Of a DNA stretch of 64,000 nt, positions 8,657 through 16,425 are shown in pieces. The notes under the pieces were generated by a model. That model was not told the origin of the DNA. It worked only from the letters and a program-made list of their open reading frames with translations, and ran no database searches. How positions within the stretch are numbered: the stretch's first letter is position 1; each line of letters begins with the position of its first letter. A program made the position numbers and the translations under genes. This DNA is from Lentisphaerae bacterium GWF2_57_35 (GTDB lineage Bacteria; Verrucomicrobiota; Kiritimatiellia; CAIQIC01; GWF2-57-35), in assembly GCA_001804865.1 (NCBI GenBank), contig MHBK01000035.1:87512-151511 (forward strand), given 5' to 3'.

Positions 8657-9463
8657 TTAACGATTCGTAGCGCCGCCCGGCAGCAACTCCTTGAATTTCC
8701 CAAACGCCTTCGAAGTCCCCTCGCCTACGGTTTCGACCCCTTTCTTGGCGGCTTCGCCTGCCGTTTCAGCTCCTTGCCGGGCGGCTTCGCCCACTTTGCT
8801 TGCGCCTTCACCGAGAATATCGACTGAAGCGGCCACGGCGCCCGTGGCGCTCTTTAAAATCGCCCCGACCACCTGCAAAGCGGCTTCACCCATCGAGGTC
8901 CCTTCCGATTCCTTCCCAATGTCCGTCAGATGAATGGCGGGCAGCGGAATGGAAGCCGATTTGCCCCCCAATCCGCTCATGCTGACGTTGAGCATCGCGC
9001 CTTCAACTTGAAGATCGTCGATCACGACTTTCTTCCCCTCTGCTTTTTTCTTCTCTTCGGAGGGTTGCTCTTTTCTTTTAATCTGCTCCATCAAGGCGGA
9101 TAGGTTGTTCCCTTTGAGCGTTTGCTCGTACGTGATTTCCGGATTGCGAATGAGGATTCGATTAATGACGAGCGGATCCTTGAATAACGATTTCATATCC
9201 AGCCAGGCCTCGAAGTGACCCAAGCTCATCGCATTCGGGGTGGAAAAGCCCTCCGGATTGCCGACCAGCAGGCCTCTCAGCATCAATTCGCCTTTCACGG
9301 GCGAGATTCTTGCTTGATTCAAAGTCACCGGGACGCCGGCAACTTTAGGGCCGATCGTTTCCACCGCGGTCTTGACCACGGTATTCAGCCTCAACAGGAC
9401 AACCAGAACGATAACCGCCAGAAGGATCAATACGACAACCGCAATTCGGAGGACTATTTTCAT
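8657..9463 (-). CDS. AsmA-like single-TM envelope protein
   Basis: 268 residues. An N-terminal membrane anchor (IAVVVLILLAVIVLVVLL) is followed by the AsmA/DUF748-style start of a bridging beta-structure: VPVTLNQARISPVKGELMLRGLLVGNPEGF, then FEAWLDMKSLFKDPLVINRILIRNPEITYE. The C-terminal 80 residues are an Ala/Gly/Glu-rich amphipathic helix (GEAARQGAETAGEAAKKGVE). AsmA-type proteins carry lipids or affect outer-membrane biogenesis; this short version would be periplasmic and anchored in the inner membrane. Monocistronic and divergent from the BMC operon. Confidence 0.7.
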   Translation of the reverse strand: MKIVLRIAVVVLILLAVIVLVVLLRLNTVVKTAVETIGPKVAGVPVTLNQARISPVKGELMLRGLLVGNPEGFSTPNAMSLGHFEAWLDMKSLFKDPLVINRILIRNPEITYEQTLKGNNLSALMEQIKRKEQPSEEKKKAEGKKVVIDDLQVEGAMLNVSMSGLGGKSASIPLPAIHLTDIGKESEGTSMGEAALQVVGAILKSATGAVAASVDILGEGASKVGEAARQGAETAGEAAKKGVETVGEGTSKAFGKFKELLPGGATNR

Positions 9464-9761
9464 GATGATCTCCTTTCGCTGGAAAATATAACGCCATTTC
9501 TTTCTTTTTCATTCCAGAGCCCGGATTTCCATATTCCCCGGGCTCTGCTTCATCCTTCTTGGAGGTGGACCGCGTTCTCCCTGCCCGCAACATCGCGTAG
9601 CGATGCAGGCGGGCGCAACGCGGCTTTGAATGATAAGGGATCATCCACTGAGAAATGCGGACTAAACTTTCCCACTAGGGCTGGTGTATGAAAGATGCAC
9701 GTTTGCAAAGCCAGGTCTTGTACACGAGGAGGGACATGGCATAAGATATCCGTTATTGCTC
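9464..9761. other. Promoter region upstream of the microcompartment operon
   Basis: 298 bp separate the divergent AsmA-like and RpiB-DeoC genes. It holds an 8-bp-arm hairpin GAGCCCGG/CCGGGCTC (about 9517-9545), the nested palindrome described separately, and just before the operon a strong GAGGAGGG (9726-9733). That Shine-Dalgarno sequence precedes a two-codon ORF ATG-GCA-TAA at 9736-9744, not the RpiB start at 9762. I found no confident -35/-10 pair. Confidence 0.45.
9570..9623. repeat. Nested palindromic (REP-like) element
   Basis: Three nested inverted arms: CCGCGTT/AACGCGG outside, GCCCGC/GCGGGC in the middle, ATCGC/GCGAT around a GTA loop. Its left half contains TTCTCCCTGCCCGCAAC, found again exactly at 17454-17470, where a similar nested hairpin follows. 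This supports a dispersed repeat family. Confidence 0.6.
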
Positions 9762-11054
9762 ATGAATAAACCGCTTAAGATAGCCGTGGGCGCAGACCAC
9801 GGTGGTTTTGAACTCAAAGGCCAACTCCTGGCCTACCTCCGCACATCAGGTCACACCGCCGTCGATTGCGGCGCGTTCGGCAAAGACCCCGTCGATTATC
9901 CCGTCTTTGCCGCGGAGGTCGCGCGTCGCGTGGCCCGGGGCGAATGCGATTTCGGCGTGATGGTGGACGGCGCGGGCATCGGCTCCTGCATGGCGGCCAA
10001 TCGAATCTCCGGCGTGCGCGCCGCGGCTTGCTACAACGAGGCGCTGGCCAAAAACAGCCGCGCCCACAACAACGCCAATCTTCTGACCCTGGGCTCAGGC
10101 CAGACCCCTTTCGAACAAGCCCAAAAGATCGTGGATGTTTTTTTGTCGACCGAATGCTCCGAGGAAAGGCATCTTCGGCGCGTTCGCATGATTATGGACC
10201 TGGAACGACGGCCCTCGGAGAACGACTCCCGGCCCGCGTCAATAACCGTCAAGGAGCTGCCTTTGGACCTTACACCTGAAGATGTCGAACGAATTGCCCA
10301 GCGCGTCAAGCAGATCATCGCCGGCGGCAGCGCCGGCGCCGCTCCGTCCTGCGCCTGCGAGCAAGTAACCGCCGAAAAGCTGGCCCAGATGATCGATCAT
10401 ACCCTCCTGCGTCCGGAGGCGTCCGTGGCCGAAGTCCGGAAACTCTGCGAGGAGGCCATCAAGTACAAGTTTTTCTCGGTCTGCGTGAATTCCTCCTACG
10501 TCAAACAGACGTCGGAATTTCTGCGCGGGTCGACCGTGAAGCTTTGCTGCGTAGTCGGCTTCCCACTCGGCGCGCAGGCCCCGGAGATCAAGGCGCTGGA
10601 AGCCCGCCGGGCGATTCGCGAAGGAGCCCGCGAGGTGGACATGGTCATCAACATCGGCGCGCTCAAAAGCGGCGACGACGCGACCGTGCTCAAGGATATC
10701 CGCGGCGTGGTCGAAGCCTGCAAGGAAGGCCGCGCGCTCAGCAAAGTGATTTTGGAGACCTGCCTGCTCAACGACGCGGAGAAAACCCGCGCCTGCGAGC
10801 TGAGCATGAAAGCCGGCGCGGATTTCGTCAAGACGTCCACCGGCTTCAGCAAGAGCGGCGCGACGGCCGACGATATTGCGCTGATGGCCCGCACCACCGC
10901 GTCGAAAAAACTGGGCGTGAAAGCCTCGGGCGGAGTTCGAACCTATGCCGACGCCATGAAGATGATCAGGGCCGGCGCCACGCGAATCGGATCGAGCAAT
11001 AGCATTGCGATGTTGGAAGAAGCGAAAGCCGCCTCCGGCGGCAGGAAGGAGTAA
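9762..11054 (+). CDS. deoC: RpiB/LacAB-type isomerase fused to deoxyribose-phosphate aldolase (BMC lumen enzyme)
   Basis: A 430-residue fusion. Residues 1-~150 are a LacAB/RpiB sugar-phosphate isomerase ([33 protein letters not shown]). Residues ~205-430 are DeoC ([38 protein letters not shown]), with the Schiff-base lysine in DFVKTSTGF at K357. DeoC splits 2-deoxyribose-5-P into acetaldehyde and glyceraldehyde-3-P. Between the domains, at ~169-186, lies an amphipathic helix ([17 protein letters not shown]) flanked by a Gly/Ala/Ser linker, resembling an encapsulation peptide. The usual RpiB catalytic Cys (CGTG) is Asp69 here, with a cysteine seven residues later, so the isomerase activity may be altered. 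First gene of the BMC operon. The ATG lacks its own SD; in-frame TTG 9756 is an alternative. Confidence 0.92.
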   Translation: MNKPLKIAVGADHGGFELKGQLLAYLRTSGHTAVDCGAFGKDPVDYPVFAAEVARRVARGECDFGVMVDGAGIGSCMAANRISGVRAAACYNEALAKNSRAHNNANLLTLGSGQTPFEQAQKIVDVFLSTECSEERHLRRVRMIMDLERRPSENDSRPASITVKELPLDLTPEDVERIAQRVKQIIAGGSAGAAPSCACEQVTAEKLAQMIDHTLLRPEASVAEVRKLCEEAIKYKFFSVCVNSSYVKQTSEFLRGSTVKLCCVVGFPLGAQAPEIKALEARRAIREGAREVDMVINIGALKSGDDATVLKDIRGVVEACKEGRALSKVILETCLLNDAEKTRACELSMKAGADFVKTSTGFSKSGATADDIALMARTTASKKLGVKASGGVRTYADAMKMIRAGATRIGSSNSIAMLEEAKAASGGRKE

Positions 11055-11059
11055 GCCCC

Positions 11060-11689
11060 GTGGCTGAAATTAGAACATTCGTATTCATTGACAGTCTGCA
11101 ACCGCAGTTTGCCTCGTTTCTGGGCACCGTAGCCCAAGGCTTTCTGCCGGTGGCGGGACAGGCCTCCCTGTTCGTGGAGATTTCTCCCGGCATGGAGATC
11201 AACCGGATCACGGACATCGCCTTGAAGGCGACGGACGTCACCCCCGGCATGCAGATCGTCGAGCGCGTCTACGGCATGCTCGAACTCCATTCGGATTCCC
11301 AGGCGGACGTGCGCGCGGCCGGAAGCGCGATTTTGAACGCGCTGGGCCTGAAGGAAGAAGACCGCATCAAGCCCAAGGTCTACACCAGCCAGGTCATCCG
11401 GAGCATCACGGATCATCACACGCAACTGATCAACCGCATGCGCCACGGCAACATGATCGAACCGGGCCAGACGCTCTACGTCATGGAAGTGGCCCCCGCC
11501 GGCTATGCCGCCCTGGCCGCCAACGAAGCCGAAAAAGCCGCCAACATCAATTTGCTGGAAGTCCGCACCTTCGGCAGTTTCGGACGGCTCTATCTCGGCG
11601 GCGAAGAACGCGACATCGATGTGGGCTACCGCGCCGCCGAACAGGCCATCGAGTCCATCAAGGGCCGCGAGGCTGCCGGCAAGGATTAG
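11060..11689 (+). CDS. BMC-T shell protein (tandem BMC domain, trimer-forming)
   Basis: 209 residues with two BMC folds in tandem. The first covers ~1-100 ([40 protein letters not shown]), the second ~105-200 ([46 protein letters not shown]). Length matches trimeric BMC-T tiles, whose central pore can gate larger metabolites or cofactors. The GTG start has AAGGAG 8 nt upstream and lies 5 bp after the aldolase stop, so translation is probably coupled. It differs from the second BMC-T gene of the locus and the two may form different pores. Confidence 0.88.
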   Translation: MAEIRTFVFIDSLQPQFASFLGTVAQGFLPVAGQASLFVEISPGMEINRITDIALKATDVTPGMQIVERVYGMLELHSDSQADVRAAGSAILNALGLKEEDRIKPKVYTSQVIRSITDHHTQLINRMRHGNMIEPGQTLYVMEVAPAGYAALAANEAEKAANINLLEVRTFGSFGRLYLGGEERDIDVGYRAAEQAIESIKGREAAGKD

Positions 11690-11756
11690 CGAAAAGTGGG
11701 TCGGACACTCAGACATTAACGTAATAAAAAGAACCGCATAACACGGAGAGGTACAT

Positions 11757-12056
11757 ATGGCAGACGCAGTAGGCATGATCGAAACTCGTTCGTTCCCCGC
11801 GGTGGTTGAAGCCGCCGACGCAATGGTCAAGGCCGCCAAGGTCGACTTGGTGACCTACGAAAAAACCGGCGGAGGCTATCTCACTGTCGTCGTCCGCGGC
11901 GATGTCGCCGCCGTGAAAGCGGCTTGCGATGCCGGGCAAATTGCCGCCAGTCGCGTGGGCGAAGTCGTATCCGTCCATGTGATCGCGCGTCCGCACGCCA
12001 ATGTGGAAGCCATCATTCCGTTGGGTCGCGCCGCCGAAGCCAAGGCCAAGAAATAA
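11757..12056 (+). CDS. BMC-H shell protein (hexamer tile)
   Basis: A 99-residue single BMC domain protein: [20 protein letters not shown], then [32 protein letters not shown] and [15 protein letters not shown]. This is the canonical CcmK/PduA-type fold; the KTGGGY segment corresponds to the pore loop. It is the only BMC-H in the locus, so it should form most facets. GGAGAGG precedes the ATG. A long hairpin follows the gene before the BMC-P gene, which may help keep this transcript abundant. Confidence 0.95.
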   Translation: MADAVGMIETRSFPAVVEAADAMVKAAKVDLVTYEKTGGGYLTVVVRGDVAAVKAACDAGQIAASRVGEVVSVHVIARPHANVEAIIPLGRAAEAKAKK

Positions 12057-12072
12057 GACCCGGCGCCATCGT

Positions 12073-12126
12073 CCGAAATCCGGAACGGAGCCTCTGAACA
12101 GGAGTCTGGCTTGTTTCGGATTTCGG
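12073..12126 (+). promoter_or_regulatory. Long intercistronic hairpin between BMC-H and BMC-P
   Basis: CCGAAATCCG (12073-12082) pairs with CGGATTTCGG (12117-12126). Pairing continues past one mismatch (AAC/GTT), and inner AGCC/GGCT arms are also possible. It fills most of the 100-bp gap between BMC-H and the first BMC-P gene. No T-run follows, so it is more likely an mRNA stabiliser or processing site than a terminator. Confidence 0.6.
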
Positions 12127-12156
12127 CGAACGGCGTCCGTTTTCGCAAGGAACCTT

Positions 12157-12444
12157 ATGAATCTAGGCAAAGTGGTAGGCACTGTCGTCGCCACGCGCAA
12201 GGAAACCAGCATGGATGGCCTGAAGCTCATGCTGGTCCGTTACGTGGACATCGAAGGCAAGGAAACGGGCAGTCATGTGGTCGCCGCCGACGCCGTCGGC
12301 GCGGGCCCCGAGGAAATGGTTCTCGTCGCCAGCGGCAGTTCCGCGCGCCAGACCCTCGCCACCGACAAACGTCCGGTGGATGCCGTCATCATGGCCATCG
12401 TGGACGACTGGAGCATCGGCGAGGAAATCAAATACAAGAAGTAG
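12157..12444 (+). CDS. BMC-P vertex protein (EutN/CcmL family), copy 1
   Basis: 95 residues, EutN/CcmL family pentamer that caps shell vertices. Motifs: [58 protein letters not shown] and [13 protein letters not shown] 12157 has AAGGA 5 nt upstream. It is one of three divergent BMC-P paralogues in the operon; multiple BMC-P genes are common in PVC-group and SPU loci. It is placed alone between the hexamer and the dehydrogenase genes. Confidence 0.93.
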   Translation: MNLGKVVGTVVATRKETSMDGLKLMLVRYVDIEGKETGSHVVAADAVGAGPEEMVLVASGSSARQTLATDKRPVDAVIMAIVDDWSIGEEIKYKK

Positions 12445-12467
12445 GGGCGTCGCAGGCGACGCGCCCC
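12444..12467 (+). repeat. GC-rich hairpin after BMC-P copy 1
   Basis: GGGGCGTCG pairs with CGACGCGCCCC with a small bulge around a CAGG loop, starting at the last base of the BMC-P stop codon. No U-tract follows; the 95-bp gap to the dehydrogenase shows nothing else but a GTGGGG ahead of the next ATG. It could be a partial terminator that lowers expression of distal genes. Confidence 0.4.
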
Positions 12468-12539
12468 CAGCCTCAACAAAGAGCAAAACCGGCGCCGTAA
12501 ACAGACGCAGCCGCGATCCATCATATCGTGGGGTATTTT

Positions 12540-13985
12540 ATGAGTAGATTATCCGATCAGGACATCGAAGCCATTGCCCAAAAGATCGCCGCCGATATCC
12601 GCGGCCCGGCAGCCGCCAAAGCCGCCCCACCCCCTCCGCCATCCGCTCCCGTCGAACCGGGGTTGGGAATTTTTGCGACCATTAACGAAGCGGTCGTCGC
12701 GGCGCAGAAGGCGTTCCCGGTTTTTGTGGCGCTGCCGATGGCGGCCCGCGCCAAGATCATTGCCGCCATCCGGCAATGCATGATGGAAAATGCCGCCGCC
12801 CTGGCCAAGGCCGCCTGGGAGGAAACCAGGCTCGGCCGCTTTGAAGACAAGATCGTCAAGAACCAGCTCGTTACGGAAAAAACACCGGGCATCGAGGATC
12901 TGGCGCCGACCTCCTACACGGGCGACCACGGACTCACGCTGGTGGAACCCGCCCCCTACGGCGTCATCGGCGCGATCACGCCGACCACCAATCCAACTTC
13001 GACGATCATCTGCAACACCATCGGCATGCTGGCCGCCGGCAACACGGTTGTGTTTAACGTGCATCCCAGCGCGAAGAATTGCTCCATGCAAACCGTCGCG
13101 CTGCTTAATAAAACCATCGTCGCGGCGGGCGGCCCGGCGAACGTGGTTACCTGCATCGCCCAACCCACCGTGGAGAGCGCGCAGGAAATGATGAAGCATC
13201 CCGGCGTACGCCTGCTGGCCGTCACCGGCGGCGGCGGAGTCGTCGTGGCCGCCATGCAAAGCGGCAAACGGGCAATCTGCGCCGGTCCGGGCAATCCGCC
13301 GGTGGTCGTGGACGAAACGGCCGACATCGAGCAGGCCGCCCGCGACATCGTGCTGGGCGCCTCTTTCGACAACAACATCATCTGCGTCGAGGAAAAGGAA
13401 GTCATCGTCGTGGCTTCGGTTGCCGATGCCCTGTTGAAGGCCATGACGCATTACGGCGCGGCCCTCATCGAAAAGAGCAACCTGTCCAAGGTCGAACAAA
13501 CCGTCTTCACGAAGATGCACGGCCCGCGCGAGCACGCGGAAATCAATCGCAAGCTCATCGGCAAAAACGCGGATTTCATCCTGTCCCAGATGGGCATCAA
13601 CGCCCCGAGCACCGTCAAATTGGGCGTGGTGGAAGTGGACGAGAGCCATCCCCTGCTCTGGACCGAACAAATGATGCCCATCCTGCCGGTCGTGCGCGTG
13701 TCGAACGCCAACTATGCGATCGACCTGGCGATCAAGATCGAGGGCGGCTGCCGGCATACGGCCATCATGCACTCGAAGAATTTGGATAACCTCAGCCGCA
13801 TGGCGCGCGAATGCAATTGCAGCATCTTCGTCAAGAACGGCCGCTCCCAGGCGGGCATCGGCTTCGGCGGCGAAGGGTTCTGCTCGTTCACCATTGCCAG
13901 CCCCACCGGCGAAGGCCTCACCAGTCCACGCAGCTTTTCGCGCTCGCGCCGTTGCGTGCTGGTCGACCACTTTAGGATTGTTTGA
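12540..13985 (+). CDS. BMC-associated CoA-acylating-type aldehyde dehydrogenase
   Basis: 481 residues. Its N-terminus is an amphipathic helix (LSDQDIEAIAQKIAADI) followed by a Pro/Ala linker (KAAPPPPPSAPVEP), the layout of an encapsulation peptide that targets cargo to a shell. The catalytic body shows APYGVIGAITPTTNPTSTI, a Gly-rich VTGGGGVV segment, GNPPVVVDETAD and the active-site Cys282 in FDNNIICVEEK, as in PduP/EutE-type enzymes that oxidise acetaldehyde to acetyl-CoA with NAD+ and CoA. Acetaldehyde would come from the DeoC domain. ATG 12540 is chosen; in-frame GTG 12528 adds only four residues. Its stop overlaps the next shell gene by one base. Confidence 0.93.
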   Translation: MSRLSDQDIEAIAQKIAADIRGPAAAKAAPPPPPSAPVEPGLGIFATINEAVVAAQKAFPVFVALPMAARAKIIAAIRQCMMENAAALAKAAWEETRLGRFEDKIVKNQLVTEKTPGIEDLAPTSYTGDHGLTLVEPAPYGVIGAITPTTNPTSTIICNTIGMLAAGNTVVFNVHPSAKNCSMQTVALLNKTIVAAGGPANVVTCIAQPTVESAQEMMKHPGVRLLAVTGGGGVVVAAMQSGKRAICAGPGNPPVVVDETADIEQAARDIVLGASFDNNIICVEEKEVIVVASVADALLKAMTHYGAALIEKSNLSKVEQTVFTKMHGPREHAEINRKLIGKNADFILSQMGINAPSTVKLGVVEVDESHPLLWTEQMMPILPVVRVSNANYAIDLAIKIEGGCRHTAIMHSKNLDNLSRMARECNCSIFVKNGRSQAGIGFGGEGFCSFTIASPTGEGLTSPRSFSRSRRCVLVDHFRIV

Positions 13986-14596
13986 TGAAAAAATTTCCCG
14001 CGCTAGCCATCCTCGAATTCAGAGACATCTCCGCCGGTCTTTTCGCGACCGACGCGATGATCAAGAAATCGCCCATCGCCCTGCTGAAGGCGGGCATCAT
14101 TACCGGCGGACGCTACATGACCCTCATCGGCGGCAGCACCGCTTCCGTGGACGAAGCCTTCCAGGAAGGCATTTTCTGGGGCAAGGACAGCCTCATCGAC
14201 AAGGTCATGCTCCCGGACATCCATGAAAAGCTTCACGACGCCGTGCTCGGCCGGCGCCATCCGGTCGCCGACGGGGCCATGGCCGTCATAGAGACCCCCA
14301 CGGCCTCCAGCAACGTCCGCGCCGCGGAACTCGCGCTTAAAGGCGCTCCGGTCGAGCTGGTCGAAATCCGCCTCGCCGAAAGCCGCCTGGCCGGCAAGGG
14401 CCTCAGTATTTACCGGGGCGAACTCCACGACATCGAAGCGGCGGTCGAGATGGCCGTATCGTTCCTCCGCCGCGCCCACGTGGAGGTCCTCTCGCGAATC
14501 ATCGCCGCGCCTCACGAAACATTGACGGATCAGATTTCCGGCAGTACGTTTTTTCACGATGCAAAGCTCCTGGAGCTGGATGGGGAGGTTGACTGA
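13985..14596 (+). CDS. BMC-T shell protein, second type
   Basis: 203 residues with two tandem BMC domains: ALAILEFRDISAGLFATDAM through GGRYMTLIGGSTASVDEAF, then MAVIETPTASSNVRAAELAL through VELVEIRLAESRLAGKG and LHDIEAAVEMAVSF. The pattern resembles PduT/CcmO-like BMC-T proteins, but no pore cysteine is present, so an Fe-S cluster as in PduT is unlikely. ATG overlaps the dehydrogenase stop (TGATG), so the two are translationally coupled. Confidence 0.9.
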   Translation: MKKFPALAILEFRDISAGLFATDAMIKKSPIALLKAGIITGGRYMTLIGGSTASVDEAFQEGIFWGKDSLIDKVMLPDIHEKLHDAVLGRRHPVADGAMAVIETPTASSNVRAAELALKGAPVELVEIRLAESRLAGKGLSIYRGELHDIEAAVEMAVSFLRRAHVEVLSRIIAAPHETLTDQISGSTFFHDAKLLELDGEVD

Positions 14597-14597
14597 T

Positions 14598-14885
14598 ATG
14601 CACCTCGGCAAAGTTATTGGCTCGGTCGTTTCCTGTGTGATTTATAAAGGGCTGGAAGGCGTTCCAATGCTTTGGGTCCAACCCTTGGACAAAACCGGCA
14701 AAGCCAAGGGAGGAGCCATCGTCGCCGCCGACGCCACCCGCATGGCCGGCCCCGGCGAGCTGGTTTACTTCGAAGGCGGCCGCGAAGCCGCCATGGCGCT
14801 CGATCCGTCGTTTGTGCCGGTCGATCATTCCATCATCGGCATCGTCGACGGCGTCGCCGCCCCGACATGGGAGACCCCCACATGA
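14598..14885 (+). CDS. BMC-P vertex protein, copy 2
   Basis: 95 residues, EutN/CcmL fold: MHLGKVIGSVVSCVIYKGLE, VPMLWVQPLDKTGKAKG, AIVAADATRMAGPGELVYF, VDHSIIGIVDG. GGAGG lies about 10 nt before the ATG, inside the end of the BMC-T gene 1 bp upstream. The stop overlaps copy 3 by 4 bp (ATGA). Sequence differs enough from copies 1 and 3 that mixed vertices or distinct shell states are possible. Confidence 0.92.
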   Translation: MHLGKVIGSVVSCVIYKGLEGVPMLWVQPLDKTGKAKGGAIVAADATRMAGPGELVYFEGGREAAMALDPSFVPVDHSIIGIVDGVAAPTWETPT

Positions 14886-15157
14886 TTCTCGGACGCGTCA
14901 TCGGCAGCATCTACGCCACCATTCAAAATCCGTTGATGAACGGCCGCAAGCTCATGATCGTCGAGAAGACCGCGCCTGATGGAACGCCCACCAACGATTA
15001 TCTGATCGCCGTGGACGCCGTCGATGCCGGTGAAGGCGATCAAGTGCTCGTGCTCGACGAAGGCAACGGCGCGCGGCAGATCCTCGGCGATCCCAAAGCG
15101 CCCATTCGCTCCGTCATCGCCGGGATCGTCGACCAGGTGTCCGTGGACGGCGCCTGA
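14882..15157 (+). CDS. BMC-P vertex protein, copy 3
   Basis: 91 residues, EutN/CcmL fold: MILGRVIGSIYATIQNPLMN, GRKLMIVEKTAPDG, YLIAVDAVDAGEGDQVLVLD, GNGARQIL and SVIAGIVDQV. It overlaps copy 2 by ATGA and is the last shell gene. Two palindromes and the phosphopentomutase gene follow. Confidence 0.93.
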   Translation: MILGRVIGSIYATIQNPLMNGRKLMIVEKTAPDGTPTNDYLIAVDAVDAGEGDQVLVLDEGNGARQILGDPKAPIRSVIAGIVDQVSVDGA

Positions 15158-15158
15158 G

Positions 15159-15208
15159 TTTTCCAACCATTGGAAAATTTTTGCGCTATTTTTCCAATGA
15201 TTGGAAAA
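15159..15208. promoter_or_regulatory. Twin TTTTCCAAnnnTTGGAAAA palindromes (candidate operator)
   Basis: Two inverted repeats with identical 8-bp arms TTTTCCAA/TTGGAAAA and 3-nt centres (CCA at 15167, TGA at 15198) occupy 15159-15177 and 15190-15208. The centres are 31 bp apart, close to three helical turns, so a dimeric binder would sit on one DNA face. They fill the 92-bp gap between the last shell gene and deoB. The right window edge (63993-64000) ends in the same TTTTCCAA arm. Confidence 0.65.
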
Positions 15209-15249
15209 TCTGCAGGCGGGCTTTTCGCTTTGTAAATGAGGTAAGACGC

Positions 15250-16425
15250 ATGAAAACAATTTTGATCGTCCTCGACTCCGTCGGCATCGGCGAGATGCCC
15301 GATGCGGCCCATTACGGCGATGAAGGTTCGGCCACCCTGCCCCACCTGGCGGAAGCCGCCGGCGGGATCAAAGCTCCGACGCTGCAAGCGATGGGCTTGG
15401 GCAACATCACGGCGACGATCCCCAAGGGCCTGCCCATCAAGGGCGTTATGCCCGTTAAAACAGCCACCGCCTCCTACGGCGCCATGAAGGAAGTCTCCGA
15501 CGGCAAGGACACCGTCACCGGTCACTGGGAAATCGCCGGTCTGGAAATCAATCCCGGCTTTCACGTGTTTCCGCCGGGACCGCCCTCCTTCCCGCCCGAA
15601 ATGCTCCACGAATTCGAAAGGCGCACCGGCCGAAAGACCCTCGGCGACAAAGCCTCCAGCGGCACGGCGATCATCGACGAGTTGGGGCCCGAACACATGC
15701 GGACCGGCGCCTGGATCGTGTACACCAGCGCGGATTCCGTTTTCCAAATTGCCGCGAACGAACAAACGATTCCGATCGAGGAACAATACCGCGGCTGCGA
15801 AATCGCTCGCGAACTCTGCGATCCCTTCCGGGTCGGGCGCGTCATCGCGCGTCCGTTCGTCGGCCGGCCAGGGGCCTTCAAACGCACAGAAAACCGGCGC
15901 GACTACGCCTTCAAACCCACCGAACCGACCCTTCTGGAACGGCTGGTCGCAGAGGGCATTCCGGTTTATGCCGTCGGCAAGATCGAGGATATTTACGCCC
16001 ACCGCGGCATCACCGAATCCAACCATACCGGCAATACCATGGCCTCGGCCCAGTTGGTGGCCCAGTGGACGCGCGAGAAAAAGGATGGCCTGATCTTCGC
16101 CAACTTCATCGATTTCGACATGATGTACGGTCATCGCCGCGATGCGCTCGGTTACGCGCGCGCCATCGAGCAGATCGATCAATGGATGGCCTCCTACCTG
16201 CCGCTGCTGCACCAGGACGATGTCCTGATCATCACCGCCGACCACGGCAACGATCCGACCTACAAAGGTTCGGATCACACCCGCGAGTTTGTCCCGCTGC
16301 TGGTCTATCGGCCGGGCCGTGAAGGCCGCGACCTCGGCATTCGCAACGGCTTCTATGACATCGCCCAGTCCATAGCGAAATACTTCAATATCGTCCCCAT
16401 GCCGCGCGGGGTCAGCTTCCTGTGA
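15250..16425 (+). CDS. deoB: Phosphopentomutase
   Basis: 391 residues, full-length alkaline-phosphatase-superfamily phosphopentomutase, interconverting (deoxy)ribose-1-P and -5-P with Mn2+. Metal and catalytic blocks are visible: VLDSVGIGEMPDAA near the start, GKDTVTGHWEIAGL, KASSGTAIIDELG, GLIFANFIDFDMMYGHRRD and ITADHGNDPTYKGSDHTRE. No encapsulation-like helix is present at either end, so it probably works in the cytosol, feeding deoxyribose-5-P to the BMC aldolase. GAGGTAA lies 6 nt before ATG 15250. It is preceded by the twin palindromes and overlaps the GT90 gene by one base. Confidence 0.97.
   Translation: MKTILIVLDSVGIGEMPDAAHYGDEGSATLPHLAEAAGGIKAPTLQAMGLGNITATIPKGLPIKGVMPVKTATASYGAMKEVSDGKDTVTGHWEIAGLEINPGFHVFPPGPPSFPPEMLHEFERRTGRKTLGDKASSGTAIIDELGPEHMRTGAWIVYTSADSVFQIAANEQTIPIEEQYRGCEIARELCDPFRVGRVIARPFVGRPGAFKRTENRRDYAFKPTEPTLLERLVAEGIPVYAVGKIEDIYAHRGITESNHTGNTMASAQLVAQWTREKKDGLIFANFIDFDMMYGHRRDALGYARAIEQIDQWMASYLPLLHQDDVLIITADHGNDPTYKGSDHTREFVPLLVYRPGREGRDLGIRNGFYDIAQSIAKYFNIVPMPRGVSFL

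Noticed and set aside
9570..9623. Nested stem-loop as a tRNA or riboswitch
   Set aside because: Arm lengths and loops do not fit a cloverleaf, there is no CCA-proximal T-loop consensus, and no riboswitch core was recognised.
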